Of a stretch of 64,000 nt of DNA, positions 25,589 to 35,110 are shown piece after piece (position 1 is the stretch's first letter; every line of letters starts with the position of its first letter). The translations under genes and the position numbers were made by a program. The stretch comes from Brachyspira hampsonii 30446. GTDB lineage: Bacteria > Spirochaetota > Brachyspiria > Brachyspirales > Brachyspiraceae. Under the pieces are notes generated by a model. The model was not told the DNA's origin. It was given only the letters and a program-made list of their open reading frames with translations, and did not search any database. The DNA is taken from positions 1,020,996 through 1,084,995 of the forward strand of contig NZ_JH994110.1 in assembly GCF_000316195.1 (NCBI RefSeq), written 5' to 3'.

Positions 25589-26395
25589 TTACTGTTTAGT
25601 TAGGGTAACTTCAAGCGTGGTATCAGATGAATAATAACGTTCTAAGCCTTTTACTTTATTATTTTCTATTAAAACATCATAGACAGTATGAAAGCTATCA
25701 AATAAAACTTTATATTGATTAACTCCTCCATTAACAGTAGATATAGTAGTTAATGTATAATAATTTCCATATATTTTATGTTCAGTATTATTATCTGCAG
25801 TAGTAGATGATAGGAAAAAATTTCCAGGTATCTTATATGTTTCAGTTCCTATGAGCATAGTAACAAAATCAGCATCAATAGTTAATGTAACACTATCGCT
25901 TCCAGATTTTCCTGTCCAACTTCCTTGAACTTGATTTATTATTTTTCTTTCAGTACGGTCTACTCCTATTAAACCTTCTATTGCTAATGTATTATCAGAA
26001 CTATTAATAATTCTTACATGTCCTATAGAAGATGTATTATATGGTAATATTATAGTGCCTTCATAACCATTTCCGTATATAATATATATTCTTGAATCCT
26101 TATAAATATATTCTCCATCTACTTGTCTGCTATATATAGTTGATCTATCAAAATTTACAGGGCTGGAATCATTTGATTTAGCTAATCCTGTTATTCCTCC
26201 ATTGTTAAAATTAAGGGTATAAGCTTTACCATCTACACTAAAAAATTTTAATCCCTTATCAATATAATAAGAGGATATACCAATGGCTGAATATTCTTTC
26301 AGTGTTTGTGTAGTAGGATTCGTTGCTTCATTTCCGCATCCTATTATAAATAGTGATAATATTAAAAAAATAAGTGATAATATAATATTTCTCAT
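25589..26395 (-). CDS. lipoprotein, unknown function
   Basis: A 268-residue protein with a lipoprotein signal peptide (F-I-I-G-C, Cys20). The mature part is Thr/Ser/Gly-rich and probably beta-sheet. A segment with Q-G-S-W-T-G-K-S-G-S-D-S-V-T-L-T-I-D suggests a lipocalin- or C-terminal barrel-like small domain, as in many secreted proteins with W-x-G starts. AGGAGAAA lies before the ATG. It is monocistronic with its own terminator. No family was recognised. Confidence 0.75.
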   Translation of the reverse strand: MRNIILSLIFLILSLFIIGCGNEATNPTTQTLKEYSAIGISSYYIDKGLKFFSVDGKAYTLNFNNGGITGLAKSNDSSPVNFDRSTIYSRQVDGEYIYKDSRIYIIYGNGYEGTIILPYNTSSIGHVRIINSSDNTLAIEGLIGVDRTERKIINQVQGSWTGKSGSDSVTLTIDADFVTMLIGTETYKIPGNFFLSSTTADNNTEHKIYGNYYTLTTISTVNGGVNQYKVLFDSFHTVYDVLIENNKVKGLERYYSSDTTLEVTLTKQ

Positions 26396-26508
26396 TATGA
26401 TATTTCTCCTAATATTTTTACATATTATAAATATTAAACAATAAAAATCAATATCTAAAGTTTTAATTTATTAATATTTAACTATATAAAAATATATTAA
26501 TTATAAAT

Positions 26509-26536
26509 TTTACATTATTTAAATATAATATATAAT
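26509..26536 (+). promoter_or_regulatory. putative promoter of helicase gene
   Basis: TTTACA, a 16-base spacer and TATAAT predict transcription from about 26543. That would leave only five bases before an ATG at 26548, which favours ATG 26566 as the true start. Confidence 0.55.
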
Positions 26537-26565
26537 AGCTTTTCAAAATGAGAGGTATTTTAACT

Positions 26566-28563
26566 ATGGCATTAATGTTAAATGAAGAACAAAGACAAGC
26601 AGTAGAACATATTGACGGACCTTTACTTGCATTGGCTGGAGCAGGATCTGGAAAGACTAGAGTTATTACAGAGAGAATAGCATACTTAATAAAACATGGA
26701 GTGCTTCCTAGTCAGATACTTGCAGTTACTTTTACTAATAAAGCAGCCGCTGAAATGCGTGAGCGTATAACAAAATTATTAAAAGAAAAACCAAAACAAT
26801 TAGTTGTAAGTACATTTCATTCATTTTGTGTGAGAGTGCTGAAAGGCGATATTGATAAATTAGGGTATAAAAATAATTTTAGTATATATTCTTCATCTGA
26901 CAGCAGAACTTTAATACGAAATATTTTAAGAGAAATAAAGATTAATACTCTTAATTATGATGAAAACTTATTTGCTTGGTATATTGACAGATTTAAAAAT
27001 AATTTGATGAAGCCTTATGAGGTAGAGCCTCATGATGATTTAGAAAAAATTGCTAAGAGAGTCTATGAAGTTTATCAAAGCTATTTAAAAGGATATAATG
27101 CCGTTGATTTTAATGATCTTATTAATCTTACAATAGATTTATATATAGAGTTTCCGGAAGTTCTTGATAAATATCAGGAGAGATTCAGATATATAATGGT
27201 AGATGAATATCAGGATACTAATTTTGCACAATACAAACTTACAACTTTGCTTGCTTCAAAATATAGAAATATTGCCGTTGTAGGAGATGATGATCAAAGT
27301 ATATATGCATTCAGAGGTGCTGATGTATCAAATATACTTTCTTTTGAAAATGAGTATCCGGATGCTAAAATAGTAACGCTTACGAGAAATTATAGAAGTA
27401 CAAAAGCAATACTTGAGGCAGCACATTCCGTAATAAGCAATAATACACAAAGAAAGGATAAAAAGGTTGTAGCAGAAGGTGAGGAAGGAATACCTCCTAC
27501 TATAATGCCTTGCGAAGATGAGAGGGAGGAAGCTCAGTTTGTTGCTGATTCTATAATAAATTATTCTATAAGCAAAAGATTAAATTATGAAGATTTTGCT
27601 GTACTTTTTAGAATGAATGCTCAGTCAAGACTTTTTGAAGAGGCTTTCAGACTTAGAGGACTTCCATATACGGTTGTCGGAGCTTTTCAATTTTATGAAA
27701 GAAAGGAGATTAAAGATATATTAGCCTATCTTAATTTATTTGTTAATCCTGAAGATGAAGTTTCTCTGCTTAGGGTTATAAATATACCTAAAAGGGGAAT
27801 AGGGGCGGTTGCTATAAATAATCTTAATGAAGCTAGTATAAAAAATGGAGTTTCACTATATGAGACATTACTCAATTATGAGAGTATGGAAGAAATTTCT
27901 CCTAAGGCTAAAGCAGGTATAAAAGATTTTCTTGAAGTTATAGAGCATTATCATAATTTATTTACTGTTGATAAAAATGATTTAGAGCGTCCTAAACTAT
28001 ATGAGAACATAAATAAGTTTTTAGATGTTATTGCTTATCATAATGAGATTTTAAATTCAAGCGATACAAAAGAGCAGGGTGCTAAGAAAATTGAGAATGT
28101 AGAATCTCTAATGAACGGCATACTTGAATATGAAAAGTCTAATAAAAATGCTACTTTAAAAAATTATTTAGATAGAATTTTACTTATGAGCATAGAGGAG
28201 CAAAATGATGAGGAGGATAAAAAGAAAGGTATTATGCTTATGAGTATACATGCTGCTAAAGGACTTGAGTTTCCTTATGTTTATATATGCGGAATGGAGG
28301 ACGGTATTATGCCTCATCAGAAAAGTTTAGATGAAAATGGATTGGAAGAGGAGAGAAGACTTTGTTATGTTGCTATGACTAGGGCTAAAAAGCATTTAAC
28401 GCTTACATACTGCAGAAGCAGAACTAAGATGGGAAGAAAAATTGAATGCACGCCTTCTGTATTTTTAGAGGAAATGAGCGAGAATTTGCCTGAAGAAATG
28501 GCTATGAATGAAGAGGAGTTTTTCTCTAATTTAAAGGCTTCTTTAAAACCTGAAAATAAATAA
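26566..28563 (+). CDS. UvrD/PcrA/Rep-type 3'-5' DNA helicase
   Basis: A 665-residue superfamily 1A helicase. The Q-motif (L-N-E-E-Q-R-Q-A-V) is at 5-13 and Walker A (A-G-A-G-S-G-K-T) at 24-31. Motif II is V-D-E-Y-Q-D, motif III G-D-D-D-Q-S-I-Y-A-F-R-G-A, motif V/VI V-A-M-T-R-A-K-K, and S-I-H-A-A-K-G-L-E-F is also present. It unwinds DNA in repair or removes proteins from it. GAGAGG lies 11 bases before ATG 26566, and the predicted promoter supports that start over 26548. Length suits PcrA/UvrD/Rep (650-720), though the C terminus is short. Confidence 0.93.
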   Translation: MALMLNEEQRQAVEHIDGPLLALAGAGSGKTRVITERIAYLIKHGVLPSQILAVTFTNKAAAEMRERITKLLKEKPKQLVVSTFHSFCVRVLKGDIDKLGYKNNFSIYSSSDSRTLIRNILREIKINTLNYDENLFAWYIDRFKNNLMKPYEVEPHDDLEKIAKRVYEVYQSYLKGYNAVDFNDLINLTIDLYIEFPEVLDKYQERFRYIMVDEYQDTNFAQYKLTTLLASKYRNIAVVGDDDQSIYAFRGADVSNILSFENEYPDAKIVTLTRNYRSTKAILEAAHSVISNNTQRKDKKVVAEGEEGIPPTIMPCEDEREEAQFVADSIINYSISKRLNYEDFAVLFRMNAQSRLFEEAFRLRGLPYTVVGAFQFYERKEIKDILAYLNLFVNPEDEVSLLRVINIPKRGIGAVAINNLNEASIKNGVSLYETLLNYESMEEISPKAKAGIKDFLEVIEHYHNLFTVDKNDLERPKLYENINKFLDVIAYHNEILNSSDTKEQGAKKIENVESLMNGILEYEKSNKNATLKNYLDRILLMSIEEQNDEEDKKKGIMLMSIHAAKGLEFPYVYICGMEDGIMPHQKSLDENGLEEERRLCYVAMTRAKKHLTLTYCRSRTKMGRKIECTPSVFLEEMSENLPEEMAMNEEEFFSNLKASLKPENK

Positions 28564-28600
28564 TTTATTTTTTTGTTAGTAATAAAATTTATAAGAATAT

Positions 28601-28636
28601 AAAAAAGAGAGCTATTTTTTAGCCCTCTTTTTATTT
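28601..28636 (+). terminator. Rho-independent terminator of helicase gene
   Basis: AAAAAGAGAGCT pairs with AGCCCTCTTTTT (one mismatch) and is followed by T-rich sequence, 40 bases past the stop codon. Confidence 0.75.
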
Positions 28637-28684
28637 AGTTTATTATCTTTCTATAAATAAATATTTGTATTTAATCAGTATTTA

Positions 28685-29116
28685 TCAGTCATCGAATTTC
28701 TGTCCCATTAACTGACCATTGCTTGATATGAACAATTCCATAAAGTTATTTAGTTTTACTTTGTAATTTCCCCATTCTTTTTCAACATCTATCACAGCAG
28801 CCTGAGGATAAGTATTTCTTATAGTGTTTGCTATATTAGCAGGTAAAGCTTTGAAAGGTACAGCATTATACTCACCGTCTATGCTATGCCAATCACCATT
28901 GTATAAGAAGTCTATTTTAGCACCGTTAGATAATTTTACCTCAAATTTTCCGTCATCTCTCTCTACTTTCCATATTTGTGTATTTGGATAAATTTGCTGT
29001 ATAAAACTTCTAGCATTTTGAGGAAGCGAAGAAGCTGGTACTACCCAATCAGCAAAAGCACTTGAAGTAGAAATTATAGTTAAAGTTATTAATAAAGCGA
29101 ATAATTTTTTAGTCAT
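28685..29116 (-). CDS. secreted PepSY-like domain protein (paralog 3)
   Basis: A 143-residue protein with a signal peptide (MTKKLFALLITLTIISTSSAFA). It has the same plan as the genes at 82 and 720: V-V-P-A-S-S-L-P-Q-N-A-R-S-F-I, then K-V-E-R-D-D-G-K-F-E-V-K-L-S-N-G-A-K-I-D-F, then a second lobe. It has clearly diverged from the tandem pair. AAAGGAG lies directly upstream of ATG 29116, so 29116 was preferred over an in-frame ATG 39 bases earlier that adds a basic, repeat-like leader. Confidence 0.85.
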   Translation of the reverse strand: MTKKLFALLITLTIISTSSAFADWVVPASSLPQNARSFIQQIYPNTQIWKVERDDGKFEVKLSNGAKIDFLYNGDWHSIDGEYNAVPFKALPANIANTIRNTYPQAAVIDVEKEWGNYKVKLNNFMELFISSNGQLMGQKFDD

Positions 29117-29179
29117 AGTAAATCTCCTTTTGTTTTTATTTTTATTTTTTATCACATGTAAATTATCTTTACAATTATA

Positions 29180-29207
29180 AGTATAGCCTAAATACAGATT
29201 TTGTCAA
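29180..29207 (-). promoter_or_regulatory. promoter of third PepSY-like gene
   Basis: On the minus strand: a perfect TTGACA, a 16-base spacer and TATACT, about 60 bases before the start at 29116. The divergent region 29117-29406 holds nothing else that I can see. Confidence 0.7.
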
Positions 29208-29406
29208 TATAGTTTACATGTAATTTACAAAAAATTTACATAAAATATAGGTTTTAATAGATATAATAATACATATTATACATAGTCTTTTCTAAATATA
29301 TATAAAAACTCAATAAATGTAAAATTTAATTACATTTATTGAAATGTTATACAAATATTTATATTTAGCTATTGCAATTATTTGATTATAATATTTAATT
29401 ATATAT

Positions 29407-29727
29407 ATGAGCAGTAAAGATTTACAATTAATATCTGATAAATTAAATGAACTCATTTCATATTTGGAAAATAATGATTTGGATAATTTTTTCAAACATA
29501 AAGATGAATTTTGCAATTTGATAATATTAGAAAATGCTGACAGTGTTAATGATAATATAAAACTTGATATCGAAAATATTGTTCCTTTAAATTTGATGAA
29601 TACTTTTATAAATTTTATTAAATATATGAAAGCTTTAAGAACTATGAATCATAATGATAATGATTATACTAGATATACATTGGATAATATGAAATTTATA
29701 AAAACACAAATATTCAAAGACTATTAA
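29407..29727 (+). CDS. hypothetical small protein upstream of DUF2157 gene
   Basis: A 106-residue, Asn/Asp-rich and probably helical protein with no signal peptide or cysteines. No ribosome site is visible before the ATG. It ends five bases before the DUF2157 membrane-protein gene, so the two are probably co-transcribed. No family was recognised. Confidence 0.6.
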   Translation: MSSKDLQLISDKLNELISYLENNDLDNFFKHKDEFCNLIILENADSVNDNIKLDIENIVPLNLMNTFINFIKYMKALRTMNHNDNDYTRYTLDNMKFIKTQIFKDY

Positions 29728-29732
29728 ATATC

Positions 29733-30716
29733 ATGGGAAGCAAAAACAGATTTTTACTTAAAGAGCTAAAAAAGTGGAATAAAGATAATATTATAACTAA
29801 TGAACAGTTTGAAATATTATCTAAAATGTATAGAGATAATTATATAGATTGGCAGCCTATTATAAAAGCTATAATGATAACAGGTATTATAATGGTTGCT
29901 ATTGGATTTATTGCTTTTATAAGTTTCTATATTTTTTCTCTTTATTTTATAGCATTTTTATTTGCTTTTCTTTTTTTATTAGGATTTATAATTGATGAAA
30001 TACTTAAAAGAAAAGATATTTACTTACCAAAAACTTCTTCTGCAATAATAGCCATTTCTTCTATATTTTTATCAGCATTTATTTTTACTTTATCATACAT
30101 TATCACTCATAATAAAGATAATTTTATTTTATTATCTCTTATAAGTATAATATTATTTTTTATAATAGCATATATAAAGAAAAACTATGCTGTATTATCT
30201 ATTGCGATAATAGGTTTAATAACTTGGTATGGTTTTGAAGGTTTTGATATATCTGGAATTGATTTCACACTTAATAATTATATAAGATTTATTATAACAA
30301 GCATATTAATGTTTTTAATAGGAATAACTGATATCAATAAAAAAATCGGAGATAGATATTCTAATTTTTCAATCATATATTACACGGTTGGAATATTATA
30401 TTTAAATATGATACTTTCAATAATGTCAATATTTGGAAATAATGCAGATCCTATAATATTTGAATACGGTTCATCTGAATTGTTAATATATAGTTTATTA
30501 TTTTTATTTATAGATATAATTATTTTTGTAATAGGCTATAAATTAAAAAATTCTTTAATAGTGGGATATTCAATATTTTTTATTATTCTTAATCTTTATA
30601 TAAGATATTTTGAATATTTCTATTTGAAAATGAATGCTTGGATATTTTTTATAATATTAGGTTTATCAACCATATTAATAGGTGTAATAATAGAGAGAAT
30701 AATAAAATATAAATAA
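29733..30716 (+). CDS. DUF2157-type integral membrane protein
   Basis: A 327-residue protein. The N-terminal 45 residues are soluble (W-N-K-D-N-I-I-T-N-E-Q-F-E), followed by about nine hydrophobic helices. A short soluble N-terminal region that ends in Y-x-D-W-Q-P-I-I-K, then G-x-I-M-V-A-I-G-F-I-A-F-I, is the DUF2157 pattern. Function of the family is unknown. It follows the small gene at 29407 with a five-base gap and ends at a CCTGCAG hairpin. Confidence 0.78.
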   Translation: MGSKNRFLLKELKKWNKDNIITNEQFEILSKMYRDNYIDWQPIIKAIMITGIIMVAIGFIAFISFYIFSLYFIAFLFAFLFLLGFIIDEILKRKDIYLPKTSSAIIAISSIFLSAFIFTLSYIITHNKDNFILLSLISIILFFIIAYIKKNYAVLSIAIIGLITWYGFEGFDISGIDFTLNNYIRFIITSILMFLIGITDINKKIGDRYSNFSIIYYTVGILYLNMILSIMSIFGNNADPIIFEYGSSELLIYSLLFLFIDIIIFVIGYKLKNSLIVGYSIFFIILNLYIRYFEYFYLKMNAWIFFIILGLSTILIGVIIERIIKYK

Positions 30717-30744
30717 ACCTGCAGATTTTATATAACCTGCAGGC
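30716..30744 (+). terminator. terminator hairpin after DUF2157 gene
   Basis: AACCTGCAG and CTGCAGGCTT form a short GC-rich stem around an AT loop directly after the stop codon. The T run is weak. Confidence 0.5.
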
Positions 30745-30777
30745 TTATAATTTTTAAAGAGTTATTATGAAATCAAA

Positions 30778-31587
30778 CTATTCTAAAACAACTATTGCAT
30801 TAGAGTCTTTTATCCTAGGTATAATAGTTTCCATTATTCTAAAACTATGATTTAAATCTTTCTGTTCTAAATATGCAGTAGACATATCTATTCCAACAGC
30901 CAAATCCATATACTGAGGCTCTGAACAAATCAATGCTGCTTTCTTTCCTTTGATGACAGGTACATTATAAAGATTTCCAATCATGCTGGATATTCTCTGT
31001 GCCTCTGTCATTCCTGTGCCTTGCTGTATTCTCTGTAAATCAAAATATAATGATTGACTTAAACATAATACAAATCTTCCTACAATGCCTTTTTCTCTAA
31101 TCATATTTATAGCTTTTACTATATCAGTATAAGGGTTCTCACCCTGTCCCCAATCAGAGATTTTTAATTTTTGTACTCCTTCAGCATTGAGTATTCCTTT
31201 TAATTCAAGAAAATCATTTCCATTGAATATTAAATTATCTTCTTTGTTAGCAAGTGTCTGAGCTGCCTGAGATACAATAGATAAATCTAAAGGAAGTTTA
31301 TTTGAAATATTATTTTCCAAATCTCTCCATAGTAGAGTAAAATCCTGATAAATCTGAGGAAGCTCAACAGATTTTCTTCCTGAAGTCTTTACAAAACCAT
31401 CTTCAAAAACTTCTTCTCTGTCGCTTTTATCATACTGAACGCTTATAGCACCTGCTCCAAGAGGTCCGTAAATAGATAAAAATCTTCTTCCTATAAGTGT
31501 TCTGCTTGCTGTTTCTACAACAACTTTATCTATATTCTGCCAAAAATTTTCTTCAAAAGGCGAACTTTCTCTAGCTAAATAATCCAT
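30778..31587 (-). CDS. encapsulin nanocompartment shell protein (family 1)
   Basis: A 269-residue HK97-fold shell protein that self-assembles into an icosahedral protein compartment. The family start M-D-Y-L-A-R-E-S-S-P-F and W-x-x-I-D are seen, followed by T-A-S-R-T-L-I-G-R-R-F-L-S-I-Y-G-P-L-G-A-G and a C-terminal S-F-R-I-M-E-T-I-I-P-R segment, all typical of family 1 encapsulins. Length (about 265) matches. AAAGGAGG lies before the ATG, 24 bases after its cargo gene. The cargo is an encapsulated ferritin, so the compartment should store or oxidise iron. Confidence 0.95.
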   Translation of the reverse strand: MDYLARESSPFEENFWQNIDKVVVETASRTLIGRRFLSIYGPLGAGAISVQYDKSDREEVFEDGFVKTSGRKSVELPQIYQDFTLLWRDLENNISNKLPLDLSIVSQAAQTLANKEDNLIFNGNDFLELKGILNAEGVQKLKISDWGQGENPYTDIVKAINMIREKGIVGRFVLCLSQSLYFDLQRIQQGTGMTEAQRISSMIGNLYNVPVIKGKKAALICSEPQYMDLAVGIDMSTAYLEQKDLNHSFRIMETIIPRIKDSNAIVVLE

Positions 31588-31611
31588 ATATATCCTCCTT
31601 TAATTTTATTA

Positions 31612-31965
31612 TTAATTGTCTTTTTTCAAACTTCCAACTGTAAGTCCAGATAAATTAGGCTCTTTTATTCCAAGCTCTTCCATCATCTCTTTAACCTCTA
31701 ATTGTCCGGATTCAAAATGTTCTGCTTCCTTAGGATCTAAATGTCTAAGCAAAGCCATAAGCTCTCCTACATGTGCTTTTTCTTCGTCCCTTATATCGGC
31801 TAATACTGCCTTTGCAACAGGATCATCTGTAGCCATAACATGAGCATCATATAAATATATAGCTTCCAATTCTCCGGCAATATCAAGTCTTACAGCTTGT
31901 ATTAATTCTTCTTTAGTTACTTTTCTATTCACATTTGCATTAAATGGATTTGCAAAACTAGGCAT
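31612..31965 (-). CDS. encapsulated ferritin-like cargo protein (EncFtn)
   Basis: A 117-residue ferritin-like protein. Two helices carry the metal-binding residues Glu32 (G-E-L-E-A-I-Y-L-Y-D), Glu62 and His65 (R-D-E-E-K-A-H-V-G-E-L). These positions coincide with the published EncFtn ferroxidase centre as I recall it. The C terminus (108-113, L-T-V-G-S-L) is a typical encapsulin targeting peptide that binds the shell's inner face. AAAAAGGAGA lies before the ATG. It is first in a two-gene operon with the shell gene. It should oxidise Fe(II) and deliver iron to the compartment interior. Confidence 0.95.
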   Translation of the reverse strand: MPSFANPFNANVNRKVTKEELIQAVRLDIAGELEAIYLYDAHVMATDDPVAKAVLADIRDEEKAHVGELMALLRHLDPKEAEHFESGQLEVKEMMEELGIKEPNLSGLTVGSLKKDN

Positions 31966-32018
31966 AATATTAGTCTCCTTTTTATTTAATTACTTAATAG
32001 TATTAATTACTAATAAAT

Positions 32019-32046
32019 AGTATATACAATTAAAAAATAAAGTCAA
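32019..32046 (-). promoter_or_regulatory. promoter of encapsulin operon
   Basis: On the minus strand: TTGACT, a 16-base spacer and TATACT, about 55 bases upstream of the cargo gene. The sequence between -10 and the gene contains TTAATAGTATTAA-like dyads but no clear Fur-box. Confidence 0.7.
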
Positions 32047-32079
32047 TATCATTATGAAAAAATTAAGTATTTTTTAAAT

Positions 32080-32118
32080 AAAAAAGCCGCCATTATATAA
32101 AATGACAGCTTTTAAATT
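32080..32118 (-). terminator. Rho-independent terminator of glyQ
   Basis: On the minus strand AAAAGCTGTCAT pairs with ATGGCGGCTTTT (two G-U pairs) and is followed by TTATTT. It lies about 25 bases after the stop codon and so ends a monocistronic glyQ transcript. Confidence 0.8.
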
Positions 32119-32138
32119 AATAAGTTTAAAAAATAACT

Positions 32139-33011
32139 TTATTTATTTTTTATTAATGGATAACCTAATTTTTCTCTTGATTCTATATAAGCAGCGGAAA
32201 CTTTTTTCATAAGCTCTCTTACTCTTGCTATGTATCCAGCCCTTTCAGTTACACTTATAGCATTTCTAGCATCAAGCATATTGAATACATGGGAGCTTTT
32301 CATAACCATGTCATAAGCAGGAAGAACGCAGCCATTAGCCAAGCATCTATCACATTCATTTTCATATTCCTTGAAATGTCTGAAATACATATCAGTATCA
32401 GCAACTTCAAAATTATATTTAGAGAATTCTTTTTCTCCCTGTAAATGTACATCTCCGTATTTTATTCCATGTCCCCATTCCAAGTCATAAACATTATCTA
32501 TATTTTGCAAATACATACATATTCTTTCAAGTCCGTAAGTAATTTCACCTGTAATAGGTTTTAAGTTGATTCCGCCTACAGCTTGGAAATATGTAAATTG
32601 AGTTATTTCCATACCATCAAGCCAAACTTCCCAGCCTAATCCCCAAGCACCAAGGGTAGGGGATTCCCAGTCATCATGAACGAATCTTATGTCATGATCT
32701 TTAAAACTTATACCCAATGCTTCTAAGCTTTGTATGTATAAATCCTGAATATTTTCTGGAGATGGTTTCATTATAACTTGGTACTGATAATAATGCTGAA
32801 GTCTGTTAGGATTTTCTCCGTATCTTCCATCAGTTGGTCTTCTTGATGGTTCTACATAGGCTACGCTAAAAGGCTCTGGTCCTAATGCTCTTAATGCAGT
32901 TGCTGGGTTAAATGTTCCTGCTCCTACTTCTAAATCATAGCCCTGCTGTATTATGCATCCGTTTTCGCTCCAAAATTTATTTAAAGTCATAATTAAGTCT
33001 GTAAAGGTCAT
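32139..33011 (-). CDS. glyQ: glycyl-tRNA synthetase alpha subunit
   Basis: A 290-residue catalytic subunit of the two-subunit (alpha2beta2) glycyl-tRNA synthetase, which charges tRNA-Gly. It shows [24 protein letters not shown] at the start, [14 protein letters not shown] and [16 protein letters not shown]. Length is normal. The partner glyS, usually next to glyQ, is not in this window. glyQ is followed by a strong terminator and the encapsulin operon. A GGAG ribosome site is 13 bases before the ATG. Confidence 0.96.
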   Translation of the reverse strand: MTFTDLIMTLNKFWSENGCIIQQGYDLEVGAGTFNPATALRALGPEPFSVAYVEPSRRPTDGRYGENPNRLQHYYQYQVIMKPSPENIQDLYIQSLEALGISFKDHDIRFVHDDWESPTLGAWGLGWEVWLDGMEITQFTYFQAVGGINLKPITGEITYGLERICMYLQNIDNVYDLEWGHGIKYGDVHLQGEKEFSKYNFEVADTDMYFRHFKEYENECDRCLANGCVLPAYDMVMKSSHVFNMLDARNAISVTERAGYIARVRELMKKVSAAYIESREKLGYPLIKNK

Positions 33012-33151
33012 AATAGATATATCTCCGCTCTTTTTTATTTGATAAAATAATGATAATAATTATATAATATCATTGATTAAAATGCTATATAATTATTATT
33101 AAAATATTGAAGTTTTATTTTAATAAACTAATATTAATTTTTTACATAATA

Positions 33152-33190
33152 AAAAAACAATAACAGTATAGTTCACTGTTATTGTTTATA
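33152..33190 (-). terminator. terminator of chemoreceptor gene
   Basis: AAACAATAACAGT and ACTGTTATTGTTT form a perfect 13-bp stem around a loop of about seven bases. On the minus strand it is followed by a TTTTTTT-like run. It lies about 20 bases after the stop codon at 33211. Confidence 0.85.
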
Positions 33191-33210
33191 TAAAATATAT
33201 TTTATAAATA

Positions 33211-34872
33211 TTAAACTTTAAAGAAATGCATCAAATCAACTAATTCTTTAGCCTGTCCCATTAATGCCTCAGAAGAAGCTGTAGCCTGTTCTACCAAAGT
33301 AGCATTTTGCTGAGTAGACTGATCCATTTGTGAAACTGCCATATTTACCTGATCTACACCAGCCTGCTGTTCTACTGCCATAGCACTAATATCTTGCATA
33401 ATCTTAGAAGTATCTTCAATTTTTTGTTCTATATCCATAAATATTTCTTTAGATTTTCTAGCTGTTTCAGTAGCTATTCTAATTTTATCATTAGAATCAG
33501 CAATTAAAGAAGTAATATCTTTAACAGAAGACTGACTAGTTTGAGCTAAGTTTCTTACCTCGCTTGCTACTACCGCAAATCCTTTACCCTGTTCACCAGC
33601 ACGGGCAGCTTCTACGGCAGCATTAAGTGCTAATATATTAGTTTGGAAAGCTATATTTTCTATTATTTTAGTTATGTCTGTAATTTTATTACTTGCTTCA
33701 AATACAAGTTCAATATTATTAGTTGTAGCTTCAATTATTTCACCGGCTTCCTGAACTGATTTTTCAGAATCCTGCATCATCTGATTACCTCTTAAAGAAT
33801 TATCAGCAGATGATTTTATTGTAGAGGCAATTTGTTCCATAGAAGAAGCTGTCTCTTCCAAATGTGAAGCCTGAGTTTCTGTTCGGCTTGACAAATCTGT
33901 ATTACCATGAGCTATTTCTGTAGCTGCCTCTGAAATCTCTCTTGAGCTTTCTAAAACTCTTGTAATAATTTCTCTTAAATGAGATATCATGTTATCGAAA
34001 CTACTTAGAAGTGAATCAAATTCGCTATTGCCTCTGTATTTGCTTGAATCTATTTTTACAGTTAAATTACCGTTAGATATTTCTGAAGCTAAATGAACAC
34101 ATAATCTCAAATTTTTTCCTATTTTTCTTCCTAAAGAAGCCAAGAAAATTACAACAGAAAATCCTACTATAAATAAAAATATGAAAAACAATATAGTATC
34201 TTTTTTAACTTCTTTTGCAGCATTTTGTAAATTTAAATTATTATCAGAATCAAGTTTATCAAAAAACTGATTAATAGGAGTCATTATTTGCGAAACACTT
34301 TGTTCATAAGATTTTCCATTAACAAGCTCTATAGCTTCTAACTGTCTTGCTTTATATTCATCAGGTATGCTTCCGTCTGGATTTCTAGGAATACTTTTTA
34401 TTATTTCCATAGCCTGAACTTCTAATTTTACTAATTCTTCTGAGCGGCTTTTTGATAGAGTTAAATAATCAAACATTTCTTTAGAGAAATTCAAATCTTT
34501 CATTACATTTGAATAAGATTTAGTTTCTCCATCATAAGAAGGCTTTTGACCGCTTCCTAAATAAATAGACCAGTATATTCCTCTGTCATAATTTATCGGT
34601 GTTGGTTTTGTACCGCCTGATATAGCTATACAGTCATTATAAGCTTGTTCATATTTAGCATCTCCTGTAGCTACATAACTTCTTACAAACTGAGTTAAAA
34701 AGGCTGAGTTTTGCTGATACTGTCTTGCTATAGCAGAAGATTTTATAGTATGCTGATAAATGCGGCTGTATTCTGTTACACTTCTTACTATCCTAATCTG
34801 AAGATATATCAAAAGCAGAGTCATGACAAAAGTATATACGCCAAATATAATAAATCGAGTCCTTATCTTCAT
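33211..34872 (-). CDS. methyl-accepting chemotaxis protein
   Basis: A 553-residue transmembrane chemoreceptor. One membrane helix is at about 8-28 and a second at about 226-248. A roughly 190-residue periplasmic sensor (4HB-like, helical) lies between them. A HAMP domain (about 250-305) and a long helical hairpin signalling domain follow, with the highly conserved tip [20 protein letters not shown] near residue 428. E-E-T-A-S-S-M-E-Q and similar methylation regions are seen. It controls CheA-driven flagellar motility, expected in a motile spirochaete. The ligand is unknown. TGGAG precedes the ATG. Confidence 0.94.
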   Translation of the reverse strand: MKIRTRFIIFGVYTFVMTLLLIYLQIRIVRSVTEYSRIYQHTIKSSAIARQYQQNSAFLTQFVRSYVATGDAKYEQAYNDCIAISGGTKPTPINYDRGIYWSIYLGSGQKPSYDGETKSYSNVMKDLNFSKEMFDYLTLSKSRSEELVKLEVQAMEIIKSIPRNPDGSIPDEYKARQLEAIELVNGKSYEQSVSQIMTPINQFFDKLDSDNNLNLQNAAKEVKKDTILFFIFLFIVGFSVVIFLASLGRKIGKNLRLCVHLASEISNGNLTVKIDSSKYRGNSEFDSLLSSFDNMISHLREIITRVLESSREISEAATEIAHGNTDLSSRTETQASHLEETASSMEQIASTIKSSADNSLRGNQMMQDSEKSVQEAGEIIEATTNNIELVFEASNKITDITKIIENIAFQTNILALNAAVEAARAGEQGKGFAVVASEVRNLAQTSQSSVKDITSLIADSNDKIRIATETARKSKEIFMDIEQKIEDTSKIMQDISAMAVEQQAGVDQVNMAVSQMDQSTQQNATLVEQATASSEALMGQAKELVDLMHFFKV

Positions 34873-35110
34873 AGTAAAATATCTCCAGTAAAGCTTTTAT
34901 TTTTTATAATGATTTCGGAATTACTTAACTATTTATTTAAAAAAATTAAGTATTTTTCCTATATAAACTATACATTATATATTAAATATAACAAAAAAAT
35001 TACATTTTATACATAAAATTTAAAAAAAAATTACATAAAAAGTGCTTGAATATTATTAATAATAAACTTAAAATATATCACTATAAAAAATAATTACGGA
35101 ATAATGATAA

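Noticed and set aside
29310..29516. 68-codon minus-strand frame
   Set aside because: It overlaps the better-supported plus-strand gene at 29407 and has AT-biased composition.
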